Source of the DNA: Pedobacter psychrodurus
Lineage (GTDB): Bacteria; Bacteroidota; Bacteroidia; Sphingobacteriales; Sphingobacteriaceae
Length of the DNA: 52,407 nt
Direction: 5' to 3'
Assembly: GCF_004331735.1 (NCBI RefSeq)
Contig: NZ_SJSO01000031.1
Span: forward strand, 1 to 52,407
Shown here: piece by piece, positions 35,006 to 44,420 of the stretch
Layout of the letters: the number at the start of each line of letters is the position of its first letter
How positions within the stretch are numbered: position 1 is the first letter of the stretch
Translations under genes and position numbers: made by a program
The notes under the pieces: generated by a model
What the model saw: only the letters and a program-made list of their open reading frames with translations
Database searches by the model: none
Told to the model about the DNA's origin: nothing

Positions 35006-35829
35006 ATTTAAAAATGACAGCTAGCATTGTTTTGTATAAAAATGATGTGGAGGTACTACGTGAGGCAATAGACTCTTTTCTAAATACAAAGTTAGAGGTC
35101 AAACTATACTTGGTTGATAACTCTCCTACTGATGAATTAAGAGTATTGATTGCCGATTCGAGAATAGAGTACATTCACAATCCTACAAACCCCGGTTTTG
35201 GAGCTGCACATAATATTGCTATTGAAAAAGCAATATTACAAGATTCTAAATATCATTTGGTTCTAAATCCAGATGTATACTATAGAAAAGGAATTTTAGA
35301 AGAGTTAATTTCCTACATGGAGGCTAACCCTAACACGGGGAATGTAATGCCAAAAGTTTTGTATCCCAATGATGAGATCCAATTTTTATGCAAATTACTA
35401 CCTACGCCATATGATTGGATTGGAAGACGCTTCAACCCATTTAAAGGGATGGTTGAGCGGCGGAATAATTTGTTTGAGTTAAAATTTACCAATTATGATC
35501 AAGTTATTGAAGCTCCATATTTATCTGGTTGCTTTATGTTTTTAAGGGTTGCTGCCTTGAAAACAGTTGGATTCTTTGATGATGGAATTTTTATGTATGG
35601 TGAAGAAGCTGATTTATGCAGAAGATTAATTGATGGTGGATTTAAAACAATTTTTTATCCAAGAGTTCAAATTTATCATCACTTCGAAAAAGGATCTCAT
35701 AAATCGTGGCGTTTAACCAAAATTGGTATACAATCAGCCATTTATTATTTTAATAAATGGGGTTGGTTCTTTGACAAGAGACGGAAAGCAATTAATAGTG
35801 ATACGTTGCGAAAGATAGGATACAAGTAA
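35002..35829 (+). CDS. GT2 glycosyltransferase, rhamnosyltransferase-like
   Basis: 275 residues. The pattern TASIVLYKNDVEVLREAIDS, LVDNSPTD, NPTNPGFGAAHNIAIEKA, LNPDVYY, APYLSGCFMFLR and GFFDDGIFMYGEEADLCRRL is that of WbbL/RfbF-type GT2 enzymes, many of which transfer rhamnose. Since rfbBCDA lies upstream, rhamnosyl transfer is a fair inference. An in-frame ATG at 35014 is an alternative start. The stop and next start overlap (TAATG). Confidence 0.85.
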   Translation: MNLKMTASIVLYKNDVEVLREAIDSFLNTKLEVKLYLVDNSPTDELRVLIADSRIEYIHNPTNPGFGAAHNIAIEKAILQDSKYHLVLNPDVYYRKGILEELISYMEANPNTGNVMPKVLYPNDEIQFLCKLLPTPYDWIGRRFNPFKGMVERRNNLFELKFTNYDQVIEAPYLSGCFMFLRVAALKTVGFFDDGIFMYGEEADLCRRLIDGGFKTIFYPRVQIYHHFEKGSHKSWRLTKIGIQSAIYYFNKWGWFFDKRRKAINSDTLRKIGYK

Positions 35830-36737
35830 TGGATATACTGCTAACTGGTGCTTCTGGCTTTTTAGGAAGACATATATATAACGAGCTAAAAACTCAAGGA
35901 GACATAACAACCCTCTCGAGAAGTGGTTCAGATATCAGTGTAAATCTAGATAAGGATATACCAAAATTAGATCACTTTGATATAGTTGTGCACGCAGCTG
36001 GTAAAGCCCACTCTGTACCAAAAACTGAATTAGAAATTAAATCTTTTTATGATGTAAATCTAATAGGTACGAAGAATCTATTATTAGCCTTAGAACAATC
36101 ATTTGAATTACCTAAATTTTTTGTTTTTATAAGTTCTGTAGCTGTTTATGGTCGAGAGTCTGGAAATAATATTAATGAAAATACAGTCTTATTGGCGAAA
36201 GACCCATATGGCTTAAGCAAGATCGCAGCGGAGGAATTGGTAATAAAATGGTGTGCGCTTAATAATGTAGTTTGTACAGTTTTACGTTTACCCCTATTGG
36301 TCGGTAAAAACCCACCTGGAAATTTAGGTGCAATGATAAAAGGTATAAAAAAAGGTTATTATTTCAACATAGCTGGAGGTAAAGCTAGGAAAAGCATGGT
36401 ACTTGTCTCTGATGTCGCAAAACTAATTCCTAAGGTTGCTGAAATTGGTGGGATCTATAATCTTACTGATGGACATCATCCGTCGTTTGCTGATCTGTCT
36501 ACATCAATAGCCCGACAAGTGAACAAGCCTAAGCCTATCAATATTCCATTATGGTTTGCCAAGATAATGGCGATGACAGGTGATTTATTAGGGACAAGGG
36601 CCCCGATTAACACGAGTAAATTAAATAAAATCACTTCAGATTTGACATTCGACGATTCGCATGCCAAAGAGAAATTAGATTGGAGTCCAACATCTGTACT
36701 GACAAAAAAAATTGTTAATTCAAGATATAGTTCATAA
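35829..36737 (+). CDS. WbpV-like NAD-dependent epimerase/reductase
   Basis: 302 residues, SDR fold. NAD loop GASGFLGRH (7-15), FISSVAVYGRESG with the active-site Ser, and Y127-x3-K131 in DPYGLSKIAAE. It precedes a WbpL/WecA-like transferase and a WbpM-like dehydratase. In known loci this trio makes UDP-QuiNAc or UDP-FucNAc from UDP-GlcNAc, the SDR being the 4-keto reductase (WbpV) or an epimerase. The fold is certain, the reductase role is inferred from this context. The first gene of the chain-initiation group; 29 nt separate it from the transferase gene. Confidence 0.8.
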   Translation: MDILLTGASGFLGRHIYNELKTQGDITTLSRSGSDISVNLDKDIPKLDHFDIVVHAAGKAHSVPKTELEIKSFYDVNLIGTKNLLLALEQSFELPKFFVFISSVAVYGRESGNNINENTVLLAKDPYGLSKIAAEELVIKWCALNNVVCTVLRLPLLVGKNPPGNLGAMIKGIKKGYYFNIAGGKARKSMVLVSDVAKLIPKVAEIGGIYNLTDGHHPSFADLSTSIARQVNKPKPINIPLWFAKIMAMTGDLLGTRAPINTSKLNKITSDLTFDDSHAKEKLDWSPTSVLTKKIVNSRYSS

Positions 36738-36766
36738 ATCTTTATCTTCGTCAATTATAAAGATTT

Positions 36767-37747
36767 ATGACAGCTATATTTGCCCTAATTACCTTAATCG
36801 GCCTTTTCATTATTGAATTAATTTATTTCAAAATAGCCGATCATTATAATATCATTGATCAGCCCAACCATCGAAGTTCGCACTCTTCAGTTACCATCCG
36901 TGGAGGTGGGATTATTTTTGGAGTTGCTGGGCTCATTTCTTTTTTTCTGTTTGGCTTTCATTACCTGTTTTTTAGTATTGGACTTTTTTTGATCGCTTTG
37001 ATTAGTTTTTTAGATGATATGCACACTTTAAACAATAAGGTGCGATTGTTGGTGCATGGTTTGTCGGTGTTGTTGTTATTTGTCCAATTAGATGTGGTTT
37101 ATTTTCCCTGGTATTTTACAGCGATTGCGGCAGTAGTTGTAATTGGTACCATAAACGCCTATAATTTTATGGACGGCATTAATGGTATAACAGGTGGGTA
37201 CAGTTTGTTACTTTTAGGAACACTATATTATATTAATGAGGAGATGGTTGATTTTACATCGCCTGAGTTACTGATTACGGTGATGATCTCTCTACTCGTT
37301 TTTAATTTGTTCAACTTTAGAAAAAAGGCCAAATGTTTTGCGGGCGATGTAGGCAGTGTAAGTATTGCTTTTATCATTGTATTCCTTTTAGGCCAACTTA
37401 TTTTTAAAACCCAGAATCCAGTATATATTTTATTTTTACTCATGTATGGGTTGGATACTGTGACCACTATTTTCTTCAGGCTAATAAGAAAAGAGAACAT
37501 TTTCAAAGCACATCGTTCGCATTTTTACCAATTTTTAGCCAACGAAAAAAAATGGCCACAATTAGTTGTAGTTGCACTTTATCTTGTGGTACAGCTTTTA
37601 ATCAATCTTGTAACTCTTTTTATTATTCAAGCCAATTTGTTATCGGCATTATTATTGATGTTAATATGTTCAGTTGTTTTTATCATCCTACGATTTCGGG
37701 TTGAAGGTAGAGAACATTTGTTTAACTTAAAGTTAAGTAATGATTGA
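36767..37747 (+). CDS. WbpL/WecA-like polyprenyl-phosphate HexNAc-1-phosphate transferase
   Basis: 326 residues, about ten or eleven membrane spans, MraY/WecA family. It has the conserved IDQPNHRSSHSSVTIRGGGI, the DD pair in SFLDDMHTL (about 83-84), NAYNFMDGINGITGG (about 130-144), CFAGDVGSVSIAF and ENIFKAHRSHFYQ (the HIHH-like cytoplasmic loop, here AHRSH). It loads the first sugar phosphate on undecaprenyl phosphate. The substrate is probably the UDP-deoxy-HexNAc made by its two neighbours. It overlaps the acetyltransferase gene by 8 bases. Confidence 0.9.
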   Translation: MTAIFALITLIGLFIIELIYFKIADHYNIIDQPNHRSSHSSVTIRGGGIIFGVAGLISFFLFGFHYLFFSIGLFLIALISFLDDMHTLNNKVRLLVHGLSVLLLFVQLDVVYFPWYFTAIAAVVVIGTINAYNFMDGINGITGGYSLLLLGTLYYINEEMVDFTSPELLITVMISLLVFNLFNFRKKAKCFAGDVGSVSIAFIIVFLLGQLIFKTQNPVYILFLLMYGLDTVTTIFFRLIRKENIFKAHRSHFYQFLANEKKWPQLVVVALYLVVQLLINLVTLFIIQANLLSALLLMLICSVVFIILRFRVEGREHLFNLKLSND

Positions 37748-38288
37748 TTGGGTAATTTATGGTGGCGGAGGCCACGCGAGAGTAATTGGAGATGCAATTA
37801 AATTAGGTGGTGATCGATTAATCACGTATTTTGATGATAATAAAGATTTACACTCCATCAATAATATTCCTGTCTTTCCATATCATGAAAGCACTGAAGA
37901 TCAAGCCAAGATTATTATTGGCATTGGCAACAATGAGGTGCGAAGAAATATTTCGAAATATATTGTACACGATTTCGGTACTGTTATTCACCCAAAAGCT
38001 ACAGTAGCTGATGACGTGATTATTGGCGAAGGTAGTGTTATTTTAGCAGGTGCTGTAATCCAATCTGGAGCCGTAATAGGTAAACATGTGGTGATTAATG
38101 GAAATGTAACGATCGATCATGATGTTGTTATTGGAGATTTTTGTAGTATATATCCAAATTCATATATCGGTGGTGGCGCTAAAATTGGTGCAGGTGTAAG
38201 TGTGGAGGCATGTTACGCAGTTGCAAGACTTGCAGCAATTCCCAGCGCTTTTGAAACTGATGATGTTGAAGAATTAGATTTGTATTAA
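37740..38288 (+). CDS. PglD/NeuD-like acetyltransferase with unusual C-terminus
   Basis: 182 residues. The N-terminal UDP-sugar-binding Rossmann-like part starts DWVIYGGGGHARVIGDAIKL, and the beta helix follows (TVIHPKATVADDVIIGEGSV, ILAGAVIQSGAVIGKHVVIN), with the catalytic His in IDHDVVIGDFCSI. PglD proteins normally end with more hexapeptide coils and a V.G.PA-type tail. Here the sequence changes after GGGAKIGAGVSV to EACYAVARLAAIPSAFETDD and an acidic tail. It could be a lineage-specific tail or a decayed end. It is expected to acetylate an amino sugar nucleotide, but no PglE-like aminotransferase is adjacent. Confidence 0.75.
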   Translation: MIDWVIYGGGGHARVIGDAIKLGGDRLITYFDDNKDLHSINNIPVFPYHESTEDQAKIIIGIGNNEVRRNISKYIVHDFGTVIHPKATVADDVIIGEGSVILAGAVIQSGAVIGKHVVINGNVTIDHDVVIGDFCSIYPNSYIGGGAKIGAGVSVEACYAVARLAAIPSAFETDDVEELDLY

Positions 38289-38333
38289 ACTTGTTATAAT
38301 ATGTATCTTTACTAAAATTTAGCCTATCGTATT

Positions 38334-40274
38334 TTGTTTACACAAATTAATATTGTTCCCCGTTGGGTCATATTCATATTGGATCTGATCATTTGTACAT
38401 CTTCTTTAATATTTGCTTATTCGCTTAAGCATAACCTGGATTTAACGGCAATTGAGTTACCCGAATTGGCGAGGAATCTGCTGATCATCGGTACAATTAA
38501 CATCGCCGTTTTTTTTCATATTAAAACGTATACCGGTATTATTCGCTATACCAGCGCTCAGGATTCATTCCGTATTTTGATATCTGTTGTTATTGGTAAT
38601 GGAACATTTTTTGTACTGAATCTAATTGCAATAACCTTTTTTCAATATCCGTTAATTTCTTTCGCGATATTAATTACCAATGGTTTAACCAGCTTTTTGT
38701 TGTTAATGACTTATCGCGTTTTGATCAAGTATTTTTTTTTATATGTTAAAAATCTTAACCTTGATAAAAAGAAAGTGATCATTTATGGCGCAGGCGAGGC
38801 AGGTTTGGCCACCAAAAGAACCTTTGACCATGATGGGAGTGTAAATAAAAATATTGTTGCTTTTGTTGATGATGATCAGCGTAAAGTAGGTAAAACGATA
38901 GATGGTGTAAAAATTTTAGACGCCGCAAATCTAGCTTATCTGATCGGTGAGCACGAACTGGACGAAATTATTTTCGCCTCTTATACCATACCAGATGAGA
39001 AAAAAGACGAAATAGTTGATCTGTGTTTAGAGAACGACATTAAAGTTTTAAATATCCCCCCTCTTGATGTTTGGACTAATGGGCAGCTAAAGCCAGCTCA
39101 AATTCAAAAACTAAATATTGAGGATTTATTAAATAGAAAGTCCATCAAAATTGATATCGAGGGAATTGGTACCATGCTGGATAAAAAGCGGATCCTGATT
39201 ACCGGAGCAGCTGGATCTATTGGGAGTGAAATTGTTCGCCAGCTTTCTAAATTTAATGTAGGCCTGATTATTCTTTGTGATCAATCAGAAACTGCCCTGC
39301 ATGAACTCTACCTGGAATTAGAAGAAACTAATAAAAATAAAAACTTCCATGCCTTTATTGGTGATGTTCGTGATGAGCAGCGCATGGATAAATTGTTTGA
39401 AACTTACAAACCACATTACGTTTATCATGCAGCAGCATACAAGCATGTGCCTCTAATGGAGGATAATCCAGCAGAAGCCATAAAAGCAAATGTTCTGGGT
39501 ACCAAAACTATTGCAGATAAATCGGTTAAATATGGCGTCCAGAAGTTCGTCATGATTTCTACTGATAAGGCTGTGAATCCTACCAACATCATGGGCGCAT
39601 CAAAAAGGATTGCGGAGATCTACGTTCAATCGCTCAATAACTCATTAAGTACCGATGGCTTTATTTTTAGTAATGGTTTGCAATATATTAACGACCTGAA
39701 TGTTAAGCCGATCACTAAATTCATTACTACGCGATTTGGGAATGTTTTGGGGTCTAATGGCTCAGTAATTCCGAGGTTTAGGCAGCAGATCGAGAAAGGT
39801 GGTCCAGTTACGGTAACCCACCCAGAAATTACCCGTTATTTTATGACTATACCGGAAGCTTGTCGCTTGGTATTGGAAGCAGGATGCATGGGTAAAGGCG
39901 GCGAGATCTTTGTGTTCGACATGGGTAAGTCTGTTAAGATTGTAGAACTGGCCAAAAAGATGATCAGGCTTGCGGGTTTGGAGCCCAACGTGGATGTTAA
40001 AATAGAATATTCAGGTTTACGTCCAGGAGAAAAATTGTACGAAGAATTGCTTAATGATAATGAAAATACCATGCCTACCCACCACGAGAAAATTATGATC
40101 GGTAAGGTGAGGGAGTATGTATTTGCAGATGTTGAAAAACAGATTTATGAATTAATTGCATCAGCAAAATCGGATAGTAACAGGCAGGTGGTGATTAACA
40201 TGAAGAAACTCGTTCCAGAATTTAAGAGTAAAAATTCAATATTTGAAGAACTAGATAAGCTAATAAACGAATAG
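38334..40274 (+). CDS. WbpM/FlaA1-like UDP-GlcNAc 4,6-dehydratase (membrane type)
   Basis: 646 residues. Four N-terminal membrane spans (about 10-125), a Rossmann-like linker domain (KKVIIYGAGEAGLATKRTFD), then the catalytic SDR domain from about residue 285: LITGAAGSIGSEIVRQL, YHAAAYKHVPLMEDNPAEAI, ISTDKAVNPTNIMGASKR, ITTRFGNVLGSNGSVIPRF. This is the PglF/WbpM/CapD class that makes UDP-4-keto-6-deoxy-HexNAc. The start is TTG at 38334; an in-frame stop lies 21 bases before it and no ATG is available in between. A loop of about 20 residues (FIFSNGLQYINDLNVKPI) lengthens the usual spacing between SLNN and KFITTRFGN. Confidence 0.9.
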   Translation: MFTQINIVPRWVIFILDLIICTSSLIFAYSLKHNLDLTAIELPELARNLLIIGTINIAVFFHIKTYTGIIRYTSAQDSFRILISVVIGNGTFFVLNLIAITFFQYPLISFAILITNGLTSFLLLMTYRVLIKYFFLYVKNLNLDKKKVIIYGAGEAGLATKRTFDHDGSVNKNIVAFVDDDQRKVGKTIDGVKILDAANLAYLIGEHELDEIIFASYTIPDEKKDEIVDLCLENDIKVLNIPPLDVWTNGQLKPAQIQKLNIEDLLNRKSIKIDIEGIGTMLDKKRILITGAAGSIGSEIVRQLSKFNVGLIILCDQSETALHELYLELEETNKNKNFHAFIGDVRDEQRMDKLFETYKPHYVYHAAAYKHVPLMEDNPAEAIKANVLGTKTIADKSVKYGVQKFVMISTDKAVNPTNIMGASKRIAEIYVQSLNNSLSTDGFIFSNGLQYINDLNVKPITKFITTRFGNVLGSNGSVIPRFRQQIEKGGPVTVTHPEITRYFMTIPEACRLVLEAGCMGKGGEIFVFDMGKSVKIVELAKKMIRLAGLEPNVDVKIEYSGLRPGEKLYEELLNDNENTMPTHHEKIMIGKVREYVFADVEKQIYELIASAKSDSNRQVVINMKKLVPEFKSKNSIFEELDKLINE

Positions 40275-40277
40275 AAA

Positions 40278-41894
40278 ATGATGAGAAAAATCTTTTTAAT
40301 GGCCTTAATGGCCATTTTTGCTTTAACCGCTGATGCACAAAATCCTACCCCTAATCGTAATATTCCTTATGATTATCAGTTTTATCAAAAATTAAATCCT
40401 TCGGTTTACGATCCGCAATCGAAATTTCATTCTGCCATTAAGGGCTTTTACGCTGATGATAGTGCTTTGCAAATGCATTTTGATTCTTTGATGAATGCAG
40501 GAACCGATAGTTTAAATAAAAGAAGCTGGGTTCACCGAAAACTGTTTCAGGAACACCTTTTGGAATTTAAAAATGAAGATTATCATATTTATGCCGATTT
40601 TCTGCCCGATTTTCAAATCGGCAGAGACTTTGCTGCAGATAGGTCAACTTGGCTAAATACAAGAGGCTTCCAAGTAGGTGGTAATGTTGGGAAACAATTT
40701 TCTTTCTATTTAAACGGTTTCGAAAATCAAGGTAAATTTGTTAATTATGTAAACAACTCTATCGTTGCCAACCAGGTAGTACCAGGACAAGGATATGGTA
40801 AATTGGGGGCCGATAAACAGGATTGGTCTTATGTAACAGCACTATTGTCGTATACACCCAATAAATATTTAAACTTCGCCTTAGGCTATGATAAGAACTT
40901 CATAGGAGATGGTTATCGTTCTATGCTATTGTCAGATGTGTCTTCTAATTATTCTTTCTTTAGGGTAAGGGCAACCGTAGGCAGTGTGCAGTACCAAACC
41001 ATATTTGCTTATATGCTCGATCCAGGAGCACCGAAATTAGCTAGTGATAGAAGATTAGGCGATCGTGGGAAATGGATGGCCGCGCATTATGTGGATTGGA
41101 ATGCTACCAAACGTTTTTCAGTTGGTTTCTTTCAGGCAGTTACCTGGGCCGATGCAGAACCAGAAGGCAAACGTGGATTTGACTTTAATTATATCCACCC
41201 TTTTATGTTTTTACGTCCTGTTGAGAATACCAATACGACCTCACCAGATAAAATGCGTTTAGGCATTAACCTAAAATATGAACTGTTAGAAAAAACAGCA
41301 TTATATGGGCAATTCATGTTCGATGAATTTACCGCTAAAGAATTTTTTAAAGGAAATGGTTATTGGGCTAATAAATTCGCTGTCCAATTTGGTGTACGGG
41401 GATCTGATCTTTTTAAAGTACAGGGCTTAAACTACCTCGCAGAGTTTAATACTGCACGCCCCTATACTTATGCGCACTTTGATCGGATTTCAAACTATGC
41501 AAATTACAACCAATCTTTAGCACATCCACGTGGAGCAAATTTCAGGGAATTTTTAGGCATCCTAAATTATAGTTATAAAAGATTCGATCTGCAAGGGCAA
41601 GCATTATACTCCAGATATGGTTTGGATCCGGCCGATATGAATTATGGTGGTGATATTTTTAAAAGTTATGATACCAGGGCTGTTCAATATGGAAGCCATA
41701 TCGGGCAAGGTATAGGTACAGACCTATATTATGTGAAAGGGCAAGTTGCTTATTTACTAAATCCTAAATACAATTTGAGGTTAGAAGTTGCAGGTACTTA
41801 TAGAAGAGAAAGTAATGAACTGGGCTTGAATAAAACAGGATTAATCACTATAGGATTAAGAAGTTCGTTTAGAAATATCTATCACGATTTTTAA
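40278..41894 (+). CDS. Wzi/RemB-like outer-membrane beta barrel
   Basis: 538 residues. A signal peptide (MMRKIFLMALMAIFALTADA, cleavage around AQ), a helical N-terminal part (to about residue 85), then a barrel with repeated amphipathic strands. The block NFALGYDKNFIGDGYRSMLL followed by SDVSSNYSFFRVRA resembles the Wzi/capsule-assembly and gliding RemB families, where 'G....GDG..SLL.SD' is conserved. Wzi binds the polymer at the cell surface. It starts 3 nt after the WbpM-like gene and closes the locus with a terminator, which supports a surface-attachment role. Either ATG 40278 or 40281 may be used. Confidence 0.72.
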   Translation: MMRKIFLMALMAIFALTADAQNPTPNRNIPYDYQFYQKLNPSVYDPQSKFHSAIKGFYADDSALQMHFDSLMNAGTDSLNKRSWVHRKLFQEHLLEFKNEDYHIYADFLPDFQIGRDFAADRSTWLNTRGFQVGGNVGKQFSFYLNGFENQGKFVNYVNNSIVANQVVPGQGYGKLGADKQDWSYVTALLSYTPNKYLNFALGYDKNFIGDGYRSMLLSDVSSNYSFFRVRATVGSVQYQTIFAYMLDPGAPKLASDRRLGDRGKWMAAHYVDWNATKRFSVGFFQAVTWADAEPEGKRGFDFNYIHPFMFLRPVENTNTTSPDKMRLGINLKYELLEKTALYGQFMFDEFTAKEFFKGNGYWANKFAVQFGVRGSDLFKVQGLNYLAEFNTARPYTYAHFDRISNYANYNQSLAHPRGANFREFLGILNYSYKRFDLQGQALYSRYGLDPADMNYGGDIFKSYDTRAVQYGSHIGQGIGTDLYYVKGQVAYLLNPKYNLRLEVAGTYRRESNELGLNKTGLITIGLRSSFRNIYHDF

Positions 41895-42301
41895 AATTTC
41901 TCTGCTATTTAGTCAGGTTAATATTATCCTGACTTTTTACTTAATTTATCTCTATTTAGGGATTGATTAAATAGAAATCCAAAAAAATTAAGAACGGTTT
42001 TGGTCAACAAAATTGATTTTTTAAGCGTTTTCATTACTATTTTATTAGGGTTTGCTGGTATTAGCACAAATATAATACCAGTAAACATAGTAACTTAGAT
42101 ATTGTTTGCAGAACGAAGTAGATTTTTGAAACAATAAAATCGATTCAGAGTATTCTTTTGTAGTTATCGTATTTGTCAATACTTATTATTAAGTATTGGT
42201 GTGAAATTTAACGAAAAAATTTAATCTTTTCTTAATATTTTGATCATAATAGCCGAGGCTTAAGGCTGGATCCTGTACGAAAAATTTGTCATTGATTAGA
42301 T
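41895..42301. other. Gene-free spacer between convergent units
   Basis: After the terminator at 41911-41938 there is AT-rich sequence with no credible frame. It separates the capsule locus (plus strand) from dxs (minus strand). Confidence 0.6.
41911..41938 (+). terminator. Terminator of the polysaccharide locus
   Basis: AGTCAGG / CCTGACT with a 10-nt loop (41911-41917 and 41928-41934), followed by TTTTT. Confidence 0.8.
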
Positions 42302-44230
42302 TTAACCAGCCATGGTATTTGTAGTTCGTTTAGTGGCAACTTTTCTAACCGCTTCCATAATTGCATTTTTATCATAACCACACTCTGCCCAAAGTTCGGC
42401 CTGTTCGCCATGTTCGATAAACTGATCTGGAATACCTAAACGGATTACATTGGCATGATAACCATGATCGGCCATAAACTCCAATACTGCAGAACCTACC
42501 CCCCCTGGCAACGAACCATCCTCCACGGTGATTACATTTTTGTATTTAGCAAAAACTTCATGTAATAAAGCTTCATCCAAAGGTTTTACAAAACGTAAAT
42601 CATAGTGTGCCGGATAAAAACCTTCGCTGTTCAGTTCGGCACGGGCTTCAACGGCAAAGTTACCTACATGACCAATGGTTAATAAAGCTACATCTTCTCC
42701 ATCGCAGATTTTCCGTCCTTTGCCAATTTCTAATGCTTTGAATGGTCGTTTCCAATCGGGCATAACACCATTGCCACGTGGGTAACGGATTACAAATGGG
42801 CCCATATTTTCTTGTTGAGCGGTAAACATGAGGTTACGAAGTTCTTCTTCGTTCATTGGAGAAGATACTACTAAATTCGGGATACAGCGCATGTAGGCAA
42901 TATCATATGCGCCATGGTGTGTTGCACCATCGGCACCCGCTAAGCCCGCTCTATCCAGACAGAACACTACATTTAGCTTTTGAATGGCTACGTCATGGAT
43001 GACCTGATCGTAGGCCCTTTGCATAAAACTTGAATAGATGTTACAGAAGGGGACTAACCCTTGTGCCGCTAAACCAGCCGAGAAAGTTACAGCATGTTGT
43101 TCTGCAATCCCCACATCGAATGCACGCTTTGGCATCGCTTTCATCATAATGTTTAACGATGAGCCCGATGGCATTGCTGGGGTAATACCTACAATTTTAT
43201 CATTTGCTTCTGCCAGTTCTACCATGGTATGTCCGAAAACATCCTGGTATTTTGGTGGTTGCGGTTTATCGGGAATGCTTTTTTTGATTTCTCCTGTAAT
43301 CTTATCAAAAAGACCTGGTGCATGCCATTTGGTCTGATCTTTCTCTGCCAGTGCAAAACCTTTTCCTTTTACCGTAATACAATGTAAAAGCTTAGGGCCA
43401 GGAATAGCCGATAAATCTTTAATGATTTGGGCCAAACGTTTTACATCATGTCCATCAACAGGACCGAAATACCGAAAGTTTAAAGCTTCGAATAAATTAC
43501 TTTGTTTCAGTAGGGTTCCTTTAATGCTTTTCTCTATTTTCTTAACGTATTTGTGTGCGTTAGGGCCTAGTTTAGATAGCCCGGTAAGTACATGAGAAAT
43601 ATCATCACGGAAACGGTTGTATGATTTTGAAATGGTGATGCTGGTTAAATATTCCTTAAGCGCACCTACATTCGGATCGATAGACATGCAATTATCATTT
43701 AAGATGACCAGTACATTACTATTTTCGATCCCGGCATGGTTTAATCCTTCAAAGGCTAAACCTGCAGTCATGGCACCATCACCAATAACGGCAACATGCT
43801 GTCTGCCAGTTTCTCCTTTTAATTGCGAAGCTACAGCCATACCCAAAGCAGCCGAAATAGAAGTAGAAGAGTGGCCTACACCAAAGGTATCATACTCGCT
43901 TTCAGAAATTTTTGGGAAACCGCTAATGCCACCATACACCCGGTTGGTATGGAATAAATCCCTGCGTCCGGTTAAAATTTTGTGTCCATATGCCTGATGG
44001 CCTACATCCCAAACTAATTTATCGTAAGGGGTGTTTAGGGCATAGTGTAAGGCAACTGTTAATTCAACAACGCCTAAACTGGCACCAAAATGGCCACCGT
44101 TTACACTAACAACATCAATAATGTACTGTCGTAATTCCTGGCTTATTTGTTCTAAGTCAGAGTCGCTATATTGCTTTAAATCAGCAGGATAGTTGATTTT
44201 AGATAATAGGGGGCCAGCTTTTACTTGCAT
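42302..44230 (-). CDS. dxs: 1-deoxy-D-xylulose-5-phosphate synthase
   Basis: 642 residues from the ATG whose complement is at 44228-44230; a longer frame adds ten residues (MYLVFYHKFR) not seen in Dxs proteins. It condenses pyruvate and glyceraldehyde-3-phosphate with thiamine diphosphate, the first step of the MEP isoprenoid pathway. Motifs: LVWDVGHQAYGHKILTGRRD, GVGHSSTSISAALGMA, the ThDP motif VIGDGAMTAGLAFEGLNHAG through NDN, FGPVDGHD, and in the second half DVGIAEQHAVTFSAGLA with the catalytic Glu. The length is normal. It also supplies the undecaprenyl carrier for the neighbouring polysaccharide locus. A -7-like TTACTTTG lies on the minus strand about 25 nt upstream. Confidence 0.96.
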   Translation of the reverse strand: MQVKAGPLLSKINYPADLKQYSDSDLEQISQELRQYIIDVVSVNGGHFGASLGVVELTVALHYALNTPYDKLVWDVGHQAYGHKILTGRRDLFHTNRVYGGISGFPKISESEYDTFGVGHSSTSISAALGMAVASQLKGETGRQHVAVIGDGAMTAGLAFEGLNHAGIENSNVLVILNDNCMSIDPNVGALKEYLTSITISKSYNRFRDDISHVLTGLSKLGPNAHKYVKKIEKSIKGTLLKQSNLFEALNFRYFGPVDGHDVKRLAQIIKDLSAIPGPKLLHCITVKGKGFALAEKDQTKWHAPGLFDKITGEIKKSIPDKPQPPKYQDVFGHTMVELAEANDKIVGITPAMPSGSSLNIMMKAMPKRAFDVGIAEQHAVTFSAGLAAQGLVPFCNIYSSFMQRAYDQVIHDVAIQKLNVVFCLDRAGLAGADGATHHGAYDIAYMRCIPNLVVSSPMNEEELRNLMFTAQQENMGPFVIRYPRGNGVMPDWKRPFKALEIGKGRKICDGEDVALLTIGHVGNFAVEARAELNSEGFYPAHYDLRFVKPLDEALLHEVFAKYKNVITVEDGSLPGGVGSAVLEFMADHGYHANVIRLGIPDQFIEHGEQAELWAECGYDKNAIMEAVRKVATKRTTNTMAG

Positions 44231-44403
44231 TCGAAATTTATGGTAAAAAACAAGATACAAAGTAAGGTAAATTTGTTTTAATATAGAAGAGAAAAATACT
44301 GGTTTATTATTGAGCGTTAAGCGATTGGCGTTGAGGGCTTAGCGGATGCAGGTTAAGGGTTAGGGTTTAGTGGTTAGGATTGTTCAAGGCTAAAAATTTT
44401 CAT

Positions 44404-44411
44404 TATGTTTG
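44404..44411 (+). promoter_or_regulatory. -7 box TATGTTTG ahead of scpA
   Basis: An exact match to TAnnTTTG. The in-frame TTG at 44409 is part of this box, so it cannot be the start; the ATG at 44421 would be nearly leaderless. Confidence 0.6.
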
Positions 44412-44420
44412 TCTCTTCAC

